DNA of 64,000 nucleotides from assembly GCF_010548375.1 (NCBI RefSeq), contig NZ_JAAGLY010000015.1, forward strand, positions 1 through 64,000, given 5' to 3'. Each line of letters opens with the position of its first letter. The first letter of the stretch is position 1. Shown piece after piece: positions 1 to 10,824 of the stretch. This DNA comes from Streptomyces sp. SID13726. GTDB taxonomy: Bacteria > Actinomycetota > Actinomycetes > Streptomycetales > Streptomycetaceae. Both the position numbers and the translations under genes were made by a program. The notes under the pieces were generated by a model. That model worked only from the letters and a program-made list of their open reading frames with translations. It was not told the DNA's origin and did no database searches.

Positions 1-468
1 GTGCAGCCGGACGCGGTCGGCGGCGGACACGTCGGCGAGGTCGCGGTGGCGCAGAACCTCGCCGGAACTCGCCAGGGCGGCGGCGGGCGGTCCCGGCTGG
101 TCGGCGCTGCCTGCGGCAGTCGTACGAAGCGAGGGGCCGTCGCGTACGACGAGCCGGTGGCGCGGCGCGGGAGCGGCGACCGTGCGCGCGGCGGGTCCGC
201 CCGAGCCGAAGTACGCGGCGAACACCCGGTCGTAGCGGTCCAGGTCGTCCCGGTCGCCGCACAGCGTCGAGCGCCCGGCCCAGTACACGTCCGTCCGCAC
301 ACCCGGCCCCAGCTCTGCGACGGCGCCCAGGAAGGCGTGCACCCGCTCGGCACCGGCGTCCACACCGGCCGACCGCAGCGCGCGGGCGAAGCCGAGGAGG
401 ACGGCGTCGGCGCCGGACCACCGGCCGTCGGCCCCCGGACCCCGCGGCTCGCGCTCGGACCTGGCCAT
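1..468 (-). CDS. VWA-domain CoxE-like protein (5' part only)
   Basis: The first 156 codons run off the left edge. The ATG at 468 sits 5 bp after the MoxR stop, so it belongs to the same operon. The N-terminus contains FARALRSAGVDAG and later DVYWAGRSTLCG and YDRVFAAYFG, phrases typical of the N-terminal helical part of CoxE-type VWA proteins; the von Willebrand A domain itself lies outside the window. In carboxydotrophs CoxD (a MoxR ATPase) and CoxE cooperate in maturing the molybdenum-copper site of CO dehydrogenase. Here the pair probably matures the Mo hydroxylase encoded upstream. The family is read from motifs, the role is inferred from context. Confidence 0.8.
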   Translation of the reverse strand, partial: MARSEREPRGPGADGRWSGADAVLLGFARALRSAGVDAGAERVHAFLGAVAELGPGVRTDVYWAGRSTLCGDRDDLDRYDRVFAAYFGSGGPAARTVAAPAPRHRLVVRDGPSLRTTAAGSADQPGPPAAALASSGEVLRHRDLADVSAADRVRLH

Positions 469-473
469 CCTCG

Positions 474-1367
474 TCACGCCTTCCGGCCGGCCAGCACCGC
501 CGCGAGGTCCAGCCCCCGGGCCCGCTCCGCGTCCTCCCGGTACTTCAGCACCGAGCCCAGCGTCGCCACCGCCAGTTCCGCGTCCACCTCGCTCGCGCCC
601 AGCGCGTCCAGAGCCTCCGCCCAGTCGATGGTCTCGGCCACACCGGGCGGCTTGAGCAGATCCGCCGAGCGCAGCGCCTGCGCCAGCGTGGTCACCTGCT
701 CGGCCAGCCGCTCCGAGACACCGGGCAACCGCCGCCGCACGATGGCGAGTTCACGGGCGAAGCCGGGGTGGTCGAACCAGTGGTACAGGCACCGCCGCTT
801 CAAGGCGTCGTGCACCTCACGCGTCCGGTTGGAGGTCAGCACGACCACCGGAGGCACCTCGGCCCGCAACGTCCCCAGCTCCGGGATCGTCACCGAGAAC
901 TCCGACAGCAGCTCCAGCAGGAACGCCTCGAACTCGTCGTCGGCCCGGTCGATCTCGTCGATCAGCAGCACCGAGGGACAGGTCTCCAGGGCCCGCAGCA
1001 GCGGCCGGGCGATCAGGAACCGGCGGTCGTACAGCTCGCCCTCCAGGCGGTCGGCGTCCACGGCACCGGCCGCCTCGGCCGCCCGCAGACGCAGCAGCTG
1101 GCGGGGGAAGTCCCAGTCGTACAGGGCCTGCGAGGCGTCGATGCCCTCGTGGCACTGGAGCCGGATCAGCGGGGCGCCGAGCGCCTCGGCCAGGGCGGCG
1201 GCCAGCGCGGTCTTGCCGACGCCCGCGTCGCCCTCGCAGAACAGCGGCCGGTGCAGCCTGAGCGCCAGGAAGCAGGCGACGGCCAGCCCTTCGTCGACGA
1301 GATACCCCGTCTCCTCCAGACGGGCCCGTACGTCGCCCGGTTCCTTGACGTCGGGGATGCGGCTCAC
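474..1367 (-). CDS. MoxR-family AAA+ ATPase (CoxD-like)
   Basis: A 297-residue AAA+ ATPase. The Walker A motif reads GDAGVGKTALA near residue 46 and Walker B reads VLLIDEIDRAD near residue 130, followed by the sensor phrase VVLTSNRTREVHDALKRRC. This is the MoxR pattern. MoxR ATPases paired with VWA proteins act as chaperones that insert metal or mature enzyme complexes; CoxD does so for CO dehydrogenase. The start overlaps the stop of the FAD subunit gene by 4 bp (ATGA) and the VWA gene follows after 5 bp, so the three are co-translated. The substrate is presumably the Mo hydroxylase of this operon. Confidence 0.92.
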   Translation of the reverse strand: MSRIPDVKEPGDVRARLEETGYLVDEGLAVACFLALRLHRPLFCEGDAGVGKTALAAALAEALGAPLIRLQCHEGIDASQALYDWDFPRQLLRLRAAEAAGAVDADRLEGELYDRRFLIARPLLRALETCPSVLLIDEIDRADDEFEAFLLELLSEFSVTIPELGTLRAEVPPVVVLTSNRTREVHDALKRRCLYHWFDHPGFARELAIVRRRLPGVSERLAEQVTTLAQALRSADLLKPPGVAETIDWAEALDALGASEVDAELAVATLGSVLKYREDAERARGLDLAAVLAGRKA

Positions 1368-2214
1368 CCCATTCCCGCGGCGGCCAGCACCGCCCGCCTG
1401 GTCAGCACCCGCGCGAGATGCGCCCGGTACTCGGGCGACCCCGACAGGTCCTGCGCGGGCCGGGTCCCCTCGGCCGCCGACTCCGCGGCCCGCGCCACGG
1501 CCTGCGCGTCCCCGCCGCCGGTCAGAGCCTGCTCGGTCGCCGTGGCGCGCAGGGGAGTGGAGCCCATGTTGGTCAGCCCGATCCGGGCCTCGGCGATGTG
1601 CCCGTCGTCGCGGCGCACCAGCGCGGCCACGCCGACGATCGCCCAGGACTGCGCCACCCGGTGGAACTTCTCGTAGTGGAAGCCCCAGCCGTCGGTCTTC
1701 GGGATCCGGATCTCCACCAGGAGCTCGTCGGGCTCCAGCGCGGTCTGGAGGTAGTCGACGAAGAAGTCCCGCGCGGGGACCGTACGCCGGCCGCGCGGAC
1801 CCACGGCGACCAGTTCCGCGTCCAGGGCGAGGGCGACGGCGGGCAGGTCACCGGCCGGGTCGGCGTGCGCGAGCGAACCGCCGAGGGTGCCCCGGTGCCG
1901 TACGGCGGGATCGCCGACCCGTGCCGTGGCGGCCGCCAGCAGTCCCGCGTACCGGCGGACGAGCGGGTCGCGGATCACCTCGTGGTGGGTGGTCAGCGCG
2001 CCGACGACGAGATGCCCGCCCTCCTCGCGGACCCCGCTCAGCCCGGGGACGCGGCCGACGTCCACGACCAGTTCGGGAAAGGCCAGCCGGAGCCTCAGCA
2101 GCGGCAGCAGACTCTGCCCGCCGGCCAGCACCTTGGCGTCCTCGCCCGTCTCGGCGAGCGCCCGCACCGCCTCCTCGACACTGCTGGGACGGGCGTAGTC
2201 GAAGGTCGGGGGAA

Positions 2215-2218
<4 letters not shown>
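1364..2218 (-). CDS. FAD-binding medium subunit of molybdenum hydroxylase (CoxM-like)
   Basis: A 284-residue protein starting MIPPTFDYARPSSVEEA. The two FAD-binding phrases of the xanthine dehydrogenase/CoxM family are present: AGGQSLLPLLRLR near residue 34 and TLGGSLAHADPAGDLP near residue 110. The C-terminus carries the CO_deh_flav_C domain. It passes electrons between the 2Fe-2S subunit and FAD. The ATG at 2218 overlaps the stop of the large subunit (ATGA), which fixes the start; longer upstream readings in this frame run into the large-subunit gene and are not real. The physiological electron acceptor cannot be read from sequence. Confidence 0.93.
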
Positions 2219-5036
<2,818 letters not shown>

Positions 5037-5058
5037 GTGCCCTCCCAGGACCACGGAC

Positions 5059-5072
5059 GTGATGTGCGTCAC
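5059..5072. promoter_or_regulatory. Candidate Crp-type site upstream of the Mo hydroxylase operon
   Basis: GTGA-N6-TCAC (GTGATGTGCGTCAC) lies 23 bp before the small-subunit ATG. This is the core of the CRP/FNR-family consensus TGTGA-N6-TCACA, which Streptomyces Crp also uses. The outer T/A bases are not conserved. The rest of the 5037-5290 gap holds no gene I can support. Regulation is an inference. Confidence 0.4.
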
Positions 5073-5290
5073 TCTAGGACCGCTCCGGGAAGCGGGCGAG
5101 GGTCGGGACGCGACTGGTTGAGCGTTAATCCGTTATCGCCTTCGGCTCGCACCTGCTGCGCTTCCGGTGCCTTTGCCGTCGCACGATCGAGGAGCCGTGA
5201 TGCGCACCGCGTCCATGCCCGGGGCGCTGTCCTGGTCGTCCCGGCGGTAGTCTCGGCGCGAATCGTCAGGTCGCAAGGAGGAAGAACCGG

Positions 5291-6004
5291 ATGTCGGATC
5301 ATCAGATCGAGGATCTGATCGCGGACTCGATTCGCCTCCTGGACAGCCATGCCGAAGCGGGCGACCCGTGCGTCCGGGGCTGGTACGCGGCGCTGTACCA
5401 CTTCCAGAGCGGATTCGACTGCTCGTTCACGCACTTCCGCGTGATGGACATCCTGCTGCGTCGCGGGTACACGTACCGCTTCCCGGTCTCGCTGCACCCC
5501 GACTACGCCGAGCGGTCCGCATACTTCGACGCGCTGACGGAGTTCACCGGGCTGCGCGCCTTTGACGAAGACGCGCCCGACTTCAAGGGCTACGAATCCT
5601 GGCTCGAAGACGGATACGTCGAACCGCCGTTTCTCTACTGCGATGTCGGCACCGAACTCTGGCGGCGCATGGCAACCGTGGGCACACTCCAGGGCCCCGA
5701 CGCCGTCGAGCCCCGCCGTCCTCAGCTGATCGAGGTCGTCCGTGAAATCGCCGTCGCCGCTGAGAAGGAGCAGGACCGCGAACTCATCGGCACCTGGTAC
5801 GGACTCGGCTGCGAGACCCTTCTCGGCGGCCCCGCAGGATGCCCCTTCGACGTCTCCGAACTCGCCGACATGCCCGCCGTGCAAGACCTGCGCGCCGTCG
5901 TTCGCCGTACCGACGCCCTGCCTGTCGCCCAACGGTCGCCCTACGCGGTTCCCGTGCAGTTCGCCGACCGGGACGACCTCGAAACCTGGTGGTGGGAGCT
6001 TTAG
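5291..6004 (+). CDS. Conserved-looking protein of unknown function
   Basis: A 237-residue soluble protein preceded by a strong ribosome site, AAGGAGGAAGAACCGG then ATG. It is rich in aromatic and acidic residues (for example GYESWLEDGYVEPPFLYCD and the C-terminal LETWWWEL) and has no signal peptide or membrane segment. The mix of YHFQSGFDCSFTHFRVMDILLRR near residue 38 does not match a family I recognise. Codon use is normal for the genome, with third positions mostly G or C. It is followed after 70 bp by another small gene on the same strand. No function can be assigned. Confidence 0.75.
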   Translation: MSDHQIEDLIADSIRLLDSHAEAGDPCVRGWYAALYHFQSGFDCSFTHFRVMDILLRRGYTYRFPVSLHPDYAERSAYFDALTEFTGLRAFDEDAPDFKGYESWLEDGYVEPPFLYCDVGTELWRRMATVGTLQGPDAVEPRRPQLIEVVREIAVAAEKEQDRELIGTWYGLGCETLLGGPAGCPFDVSELADMPAVQDLRAVVRRTDALPVAQRSPYAVPVQFADRDDLETWWWEL

Positions 6005-6074
6005 ATCGCGCACGGCGACGGCAACCAGTGCCGGATCAGGCGACGTTCGCCTCGTTGTGACAGGGAGGTTGGTT

Positions 6075-6365
6075 ATGGCCCTCAGCCGGCGGCACTCACG
6101 GCTGATCACGGTGGACGGTGCTGATTACCGGTGGCAGGTGCGCAGGGATTCGCAGTGTGTGTACTGCGGAGGTGGGCTGGGGGCCGCGTTCGTGGTGCAG
6201 CGTGTCGATCCCCAGGGCTCTGTTCTTGTTGTGGGGCCGTCGCACTCGATGTCCCCGATCGTGCCGGCGGTGGTCCGGACCCGGGTCCGCAGCGCTCTGA
6301 GCCAGGGATGGGTGCCCGCGCGCCCCGGCACGCCGTTCCGTCTCGACGAGGCAGTCAGCCGGTGA
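6075..6365 (+). CDS. Small conserved Streptomyces protein, unknown function
   Basis: A 96-residue protein beginning MALSRRHSRLITVDGADYRWQV, preceded by CAGGGAGGTTGGTT. The opening, a basic stretch followed by ITVDGxxYRWxVR, is recognisable from many short Streptomyces hypothetical proteins. A CVYCGGG pair of cysteines sits near residue 31, but there is no second pair, so it is not a standard zinc ribbon. The remainder is a predicted beta-rich single domain. A longer in-frame reading starting at 5742 overlaps the preceding gene and is rejected in favour of the ATG with the ribosome site. Confidence 0.75.
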   Translation: MALSRRHSRLITVDGADYRWQVRRDSQCVYCGGGLGAAFVVQRVDPQGSVLVVGPSHSMSPIVPAVVRTRVRSALSQGWVPARPGTPFRLDEAVSR

Positions 6366-6412
6366 GGGGCCGCGGACCATCCGTCGTGGCACGGTGAGCT
6401 GACAGGCAAGGC

Positions 6413-7057
6413 TCAGAAGAGCCGGACCAGGTTGTCGACGGCGTAGGTCGGCTCGCGCCGGGTGAACAGGTTGGGTGCCGGTGTCCCGCTGAGATAGGCG
6501 ACGTTGACGACCCACTTCTCGTACCACCACTGGTGGGAGTGGCAACTGCAGCCGCTCGGGGTGAAGCGGCCGTTGAACCGCCAGCGTCCGAGTTGCCCGG
6601 GTTCGAGTGTGAACAGTTGACGGGGCCCGTATGCAGGCGACCGCGCGGCCGGGGGCGAGACCACCACGCGCAGTCGCTCTTCTGCTTCCGTCAGGAACAC
6701 CCCGCGGGTGACTGGGGTGACGGCATCACAGACCGCGATGGCCTCACGTGTTCTCCCGGTCACGCCGGCGACGCCCCAGTGAAGCTCCTCGCTGATGTCG
6801 GGCCCCGAGTCGACCGGCCCCTCGCCGGGCTTCTCGGCCCGGGAGGTGTCGAGGTCGGCCAGTCGGTCCAAGGTGCGGATGGTGTGAGAGACCGTGAAAC
6901 CGTCGCGCTCGTGGGCGTCGACCTCGTGGACGAGCACACCGGCCGGACCGGGCGCAGGCACCGGGAACACCTCGGGCACCGCGTTTCGGCGGGCCGCCTC
7001 GTCGCCGCCCCTGGACTGCTTGGTCCAGTGGGTGACGGCTCGCTGCACGACAATCAT
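6413..7057 (-). CDS. Protein of unknown function
   Basis: A 214-residue reading frame starting MIVVQRAVTHWTKQ and ending in DNLVRLF. The interior contains a His/Cys-rich phrase, SGCSCHSHQWWYEKWVVNVAYL, near residue 167 and has normal amino-acid composition, unlike the opposite-strand frame at the same place, which is arginine and glycine rich. There is no signal peptide. No family is recognised. It may be a lineage-specific gene in the small accessory stretch 5.3-8.1 kb. Confidence 0.6.
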   Translation of the reverse strand: MIVVQRAVTHWTKQSRGGDEAARRNAVPEVFPVPAPGPAGVLVHEVDAHERDGFTVSHTIRTLDRLADLDTSRAEKPGEGPVDSGPDISEELHWGVAGVTGRTREAIAVCDAVTPVTRGVFLTEAEERLRVVVSPPAARSPAYGPRQLFTLEPGQLGRWRFNGRFTPSGCSCHSHQWWYEKWVVNVAYLSGTPAPNLFTRREPTYAVDNLVRLF

Positions 7058-7473
7058 CCGGTCAGTTTCTCCGCCGACGGCAGGCTGTTGTCAATCTCGT
7101 CGGATCGCGCAATGTGATGTCACTCGTGCGACCAGGGGTTCGGGGCCGTCGCGGGCGGGGGTGACCACGTCGCCCGGGGGTGCCTCGGGACGCCTCGGCG
7201 CGCTCGACCAGCACGCCACGCCTGCGGACCTGGGCGGATTCGAACGTGACCCAGGCCGTCAGCCGACTGCCGAAGCGGTCCTGGCAGCGGATGCGGACCA
7301 GCACGGCACGGCAACTGAAGGGCATACGCGACTCCGACCGGGCGATGGCCGAGGTCGCTGCCGACGACACCCCCGCCGGACACGATCGCGACGCAGGGAC
7401 GGCTGTGTTGCTGCTCCGTGGGCTCCGCCGTACCTCTGCGGCTGACCGTCTCGCCGCATCGCCGACGATTCCC
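7058..7473. other. About 400 bp without a supportable gene; possible gene remnant
   Basis: Several overlapping frames are open on both strands but all are dominated by Arg, Pro and Ser, as expected for shadow frames in GC-rich DNA. One minus-strand stretch (about 7180-7330) gives a less biased peptide containing AVLVRIRCQDRFGSRLTAWV with no good start nearby, so a decayed gene is possible. I cannot support a functional gene here. Confidence 0.4.
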
Positions 7474-8133
7474 CTACGCCCCCTCCAGCACCGCGGGATC
7501 CACAAAGGCCGGGTCACGGGGCGTTTCCGTGTGGAAGTCGCGCCCTGAATCCGGGTCCCAGGATTCCTCTTCCTCACCCAGCCGCTCGACCATGTCGAAG
7601 AAGCGGCTCTCGACCGGCCGCAGGCCCGCCACCGTGTCCGTCAGATCCCGCTCGGCGACGAACCGTGCCTCGCTCCTGCCGACCGACAGCACGGCGAGCC
7701 ACCCGTCGTCGTCGGCCTCCGGGAGGTTGCCGCCGGTCTCCGCCCAGAACAACACCGTGTCCTCGGTGTCCTCGGACTTGAACTCCCCGGCAGCGGCGAA
7801 CATGAGCAAGGCGGTGTGGACGCTCCACTCCTCATAGCCGAAGTGGAACAGATAGGCCTCCAGCGCTCCGTCTCGATGCAGCACTATGCAGCCGTCACTG
7901 GATTTACCTGAACAGGCATCCTCGATCCCCTCGGAGAAGAACTCCCGGGGCGTGATCCCCGCGTCCACGGAATCCCATTTCCGGTCCGCGTTTCCACCGT
8001 TCCAGAACCAGCCGTCGAACATGTCGGCCGGGTTGGTGATCCTGCTCAAGTCCGATGCCGGCGTGCTCAGCCATGCCTCGAAACTCTCCCGTGTCATGGG
8101 GATACGGGCAGCCACCAGAAAAGTGTCCGACAC
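7474..8133 (-). CDS. Acidic protein of unknown function
   Basis: I place the start at GTG 8133, because GAGG lies 5 bp upstream of it; this gives 219 residues, MSDTFLVAARIPMTRESFEAWL onward. An in-frame ATG at 8178 has no clear ribosome site. The protein is strongly acidic, with DMFDGWFWNGGNAD, FGYEEWSVHTALLMFAAAGEF and a C-terminal EEEESWDPDSG. No signal peptide or membrane segment. The composition resembles small cytosolic immunity-type proteins, but no toxin gene is adjacent and I recognise no family. Confidence 0.65.
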   Translation of the reverse strand: MSDTFLVAARIPMTRESFEAWLSTPASDLSRITNPADMFDGWFWNGGNADRKWDSVDAGITPREFFSEGIEDACSGKSSDGCIVLHRDGALEAYLFHFGYEEWSVHTALLMFAAAGEFKSEDTEDTVLFWAETGGNLPEADDDGWLAVLSVGRSEARFVAERDLTDTVAGLRPVESRFFDMVERLGEEEESWDPDSGRDFHTETPRDPAFVDPAVLEGA

Positions 8134-8433
8134 GTTTGCCTCGCTTTTCCCTTCACTCGCATCGGAGATGCAGTGCATGTTGTTTCCGTGCTTGCTACCG
8201 GCCCAGAGAACATAGGACGGGTGCCAGTGTGAGACATGGCGGCATCAGCGGCATCGGTGTAACCACGTAGTCCGATACGGACGGCGCGTGCCGGGCACGA
8301 GGCCGCGGCCCCGGCCCACACCCTCGGGGCCCTGCCGCGCGGCGATCACCCGCGGCCCGCTCCCGTATCGGGCGACCCCTACCCGAAAAAGCTGAAACTT
8401 ACTCATCAGTCATAAGTGTTGACGGTGTGCCGG
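8134..8433. other. Intergenic region between divergent genes, with an operator-like half-site
   Basis: No gene seen in these 300 bp. Near its right end, at 8396-8417, lies AACTTACT followed eleven bases later by TAAGT. The 8-mer AACTTACT recurs at 12169-12176 inside the palindrome next to the TetR gene at 12277, suggesting the same regulator may act at both. A TTGACG at 8419 resembles a -35 element but no matching -10 is present before the start codon. Confidence 0.4.
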
Positions 8434-10308
8434 ATGAGTCGGACTGTTATGGACATGCCGAATATACGTGCGCGGTTGCTCGTTGTTCTGGTTGTCCTCT
8501 GCGGATTCCTGACGGTCGCGGGCACTCCGTCCGCCTCCGCCGCCACCATCGCCGACTCCCTGTCCTTCGACGGCACCGCCCTCACCGTGGCGAACGGCCG
8601 CTTCGTCGACGCGAACGGCCGCGAGGTCGTGCTGCGCGGCTACAACGTCTCCGGCGAGACCAAGCTCGCCGAGAACGACGGCCTGCCCTTCGCCTCGGTC
8701 GCCGACGCCAAGAAGTCGGCGACCGCGCTCAGAGCCCTGGGCGGCGGCAACTCCGTGCGCTTCCTGCTCTCCTGGGCCTACGCGGAACCCGTGAAGGGCC
8801 AGGTCGACACCACGTATCTGGCCAACGCCACCGCGCAGATGCGGGCGTTCCTCGACGCGGGCATCCGGGTCTACCCCGACTTCCACCAGGACCTGTACTC
8901 GCGCTGGCTGTTCAACTCCGGCAGCTGGTACACCGGCGACGGCGCCCCCGCCTGGGCCGTCGCGCTCGGCAACTATCCGGCCGAGTCCTGCGGGATCTGC
9001 TTCATGTGGGGGCAGAACATCACGCAGAACGGCGCGGTGAAGGCCGGGCAGTACGACTTCTGGCACAACAACTACGGCCTCCAGGACTACTTCCTGGCCA
9101 CCGCCCAGAAGACCATGACGTACATCAAGGCGAATCTCTCCACCGAGGAGTTCGCCGGCGTGGTCGGCTTCGACCCCTACAACGAGCCGTACGCCGGCAC
9201 CTACGACTCCGGCCAGAACAGCCGCACCTGGGAACGTGACGTGATGTGGCCGTTCTACGTGAAGTTCCGCGCCCGGATGGACGCGGCGGGCTGGACGGAC
9301 AAGCCCGCGATGGTCGAGCCGAACCTCTTCTGGAACGGCAACGTCAGCAAGGAGGAGGGCGGCCTCCTCGACGCGGGCACGATCGGCTCCCGGTACGTCT
9401 TCAACACCCACTTCTACGACCAGAAGGCCATCTCCGGCATCCTGATGTGGGGCAACGCCTCGGACGGCCAGTACGTCACCGACTTCGGTACCGTCCGCGA
9501 CCGGGCCTCGGCGCTCGGGACCACGGGGATCGTCAGCGAGTTCGGGCACCCGCTGAACGGCAGCACCGCAGGCAAGGCGCCGACCGTCCTCAAGGCGATG
9601 TACCAGGCCCTCGACTCCCGGGTGAAGGGCGCCAACTGGTGGTCCACGCCCGCCACTTCGGGGCCCGTCCTGTCCGGCAGCCAGTGGCAGTGGGACATCT
9701 ACAACGGCCGTCACAACGAGCTGATGAACGACAACCCCGACAAGGTCATGACCTCGGGTGACGCCTGGAACGACGAGGACCTGTCGGCCGTACGGCTCGA
9801 CGACTCCGGCACGGCGGTGCTCCGCCAGGACGCCCGGCTCCTGGACCGTATCTACCCGAGCGCCACCTCCGGTTCGACGGTCGCCTTCACCTACGAGGAC
9901 CGCTCACGGGACGGCTCCACCACGCTGACCTGGAACCCGGTGCCGAGCAGTCTGCCGAACGTGTCCTCGCTGGTCGGGTCCGGTCAGTACGCGGTGCTGG
10001 TGTGGCGGTCGGGCAGCGGTTCCACGCCCACCGAACTGCACCTGCCCGCCTCGTTCCCGACCGCGACCACCACGGTCGTCTCCGACCTGGGCACGGTCTA
10101 CGGCCCGCCCGCGTACACCTCGTCCACCCCCGTCGGTGCGGCCCTCGAACCGGGCGGCACGGGCAGCCGGCGGCTGCTCCTCACCGACTCGGACTCCGGC
10201 GTCCTGCACTACGCGCTGGTGACCAACGGGGCGACCTCGCCGTCGGCGTCCGTGCTCAGTGCGGCCAGGTCCGAGCTGGCGTCCTGGGCGGCCTCGAAGA
10301 TCGGCTGA
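8434..10308 (+). CDS. Secreted GH5 glycoside hydrolase, endoglycosylceramidase-like
   Basis: About 624 residues with a Sec signal peptide (MPNIRARLLVVLVVLCGFLTV, cleavage near SASA-A). The catalytic domain has the GH5 proton donor in GFDPYNEPYAG and the nucleophile in TGIVSEFGHPL, plus VLRGYNVSGE and YPDFHQDLYSRW, the layout of bacterial endoglycosylceramidase-type GH5 enzymes. A C-terminal beta-rich domain of about 180 residues follows. It probably hydrolyses glycolipid or oligosaccharide glycosides outside the cell. The start is uncertain: GTG 8416, ATG 8434, 8449 and 8455 are in frame and none has a clear ribosome site. A 40-bp perfect palindrome follows the stop. Confidence 0.85.
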   Translation: MSRTVMDMPNIRARLLVVLVVLCGFLTVAGTPSASAATIADSLSFDGTALTVANGRFVDANGREVVLRGYNVSGETKLAENDGLPFASVADAKKSATALRALGGGNSVRFLLSWAYAEPVKGQVDTTYLANATAQMRAFLDAGIRVYPDFHQDLYSRWLFNSGSWYTGDGAPAWAVALGNYPAESCGICFMWGQNITQNGAVKAGQYDFWHNNYGLQDYFLATAQKTMTYIKANLSTEEFAGVVGFDPYNEPYAGTYDSGQNSRTWERDVMWPFYVKFRARMDAAGWTDKPAMVEPNLFWNGNVSKEEGGLLDAGTIGSRYVFNTHFYDQKAISGILMWGNASDGQYVTDFGTVRDRASALGTTGIVSEFGHPLNGSTAGKAPTVLKAMYQALDSRVKGANWWSTPATSGPVLSGSQWQWDIYNGRHNELMNDNPDKVMTSGDAWNDEDLSAVRLDDSGTAVLRQDARLLDRIYPSATSGSTVAFTYEDRSRDGSTTLTWNPVPSSLPNVSSLVGSGQYAVLVWRSGSGSTPTELHLPASFPTATTTVVSDLGTVYGPPAYTSSTPVGAALEPGGTGSRRLLLTDSDSGVLHYALVTNGATSPSASVLSAARSELASWAASKIG

Positions 10309-10329
10309 CCCCCGGGCCGCCGGAGAAAC

Positions 10330-10369
10330 CCGGTTGAGTGTGCCGAGCCGGCTCGGCACACTCAACCGG
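10330..10369. repeat. Perfect 40-bp palindrome between GH5 gene and next start codon
   Basis: The sequence from 10330 to 10369 is a perfect inverted repeat with no loop; each half begins CCGGTTGAGTGTGCCGAGCC. It starts 21 bp after the GH5 stop and ends one base before the ATG at 10370. It could be a factor-independent terminator of the GH5 transcript (Streptomyces terminators often lack a T tract), or a hairpin occluding translation of the next gene, or a large operator. Confidence 0.85.
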
Positions 10370-10738
10370 ATGACCGACGCCGAGGCCATCGAGCGAAGTT
10401 GGGACGAACCCTGGTACCGCGTCCGGACCGACAGGTTCGAGGTGTCGTTCCTGCCCGAGCCGGGCGAGGACCTGGACACCGTCTGCAACGTGGATGTGTT
10501 CGTACGGCTGACGGAGGACGGGTCCCGCTGGAGTGCGACCGTGTTCACCCTCGCCGAGGTCGAGCGCCTCATGGAGCGGTGGGCGCGGACGGACGAGGCA
10601 CAGGGCGGCCGCTACTTCTGGTGCTCGGACGGCTTGATCGTCCGCGATCCGGGCATCGACAGCATGACCCGGGTGCTCATCGGCCTGCTCGACAGCGGCG
10701 AACTCAGGGACGTCCTCCAGCCGCTCGGCGAGGAGTGA
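10370..10738 (+). CDS. Small protein of unknown function
   Basis: A 122-residue soluble protein starting MTDAEAIERSWDEPWYRV, with no signal peptide. It contains CNVDVFVRLTEDGSRWSATVFTL and RYFWCSDGLIVRD, suggesting a small alpha/beta domain, but no family is recognised. The start is uncertain. ATG 10370 has no Shine-Dalgarno sequence because the preceding 40 bases are a perfect palindrome; GTG 10340 and TTG 10334 inside the palindrome are also in frame, and the TTG has GGAG eight bases upstream. If the ATG is used, translation would begin exactly at the base of a potential hairpin. Confidence 0.65.
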   Translation: MTDAEAIERSWDEPWYRVRTDRFEVSFLPEPGEDLDTVCNVDVFVRLTEDGSRWSATVFTLAEVERLMERWARTDEAQGGRYFWCSDGLIVRDPGIDSMTRVLIGLLDSGELRDVLQPLGEE

Positions 10739-10746
10739 ACGTGCCG

Positions 10747-10781
10747 CGCCCGGTCGCCGCGTGAAGCGTCACGACCGGGCG
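10747..10781. terminator. Hairpin between convergent genes
   Basis: CGCCCGGTCG at 10747-10756 pairs with CGACCGGGCG at 10772-10781, a 10-bp stem with a 15-nt loop, just after the stop at 10738 and before the convergent stop at 10825. It probably serves as a terminator. Confidence 0.5.
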
Positions 10782-10787
10782 GGGAGC

Positions 10788-10823
10788 GGTCCCGAGGGGC
10801 GGGGCGGTCCGGAGGGGCGGGGC
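10788..10823. repeat. 18-bp tandem repeat, two copies
   Basis: GGTCCCGAGGGGCGGGGC is followed directly by the same 18 bases with one change (C to G at the sixth base). The pair lies right beside the stop codon of the beta-propeller gene at 10825. No function apparent. Confidence 0.7.
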
Positions 10824-10824
10824 G

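Noticed and set aside
7180..7548. Plus-strand frame of 122 codons
   Set aside because: No ribosome site, biased composition, and its end overlaps the better-supported minus-strand gene.
8419..8450. A promoter with TTGACG before the GH5 gene
   Set aside because: A -10 at proper spacing is missing and the element would overlap possible start codons.
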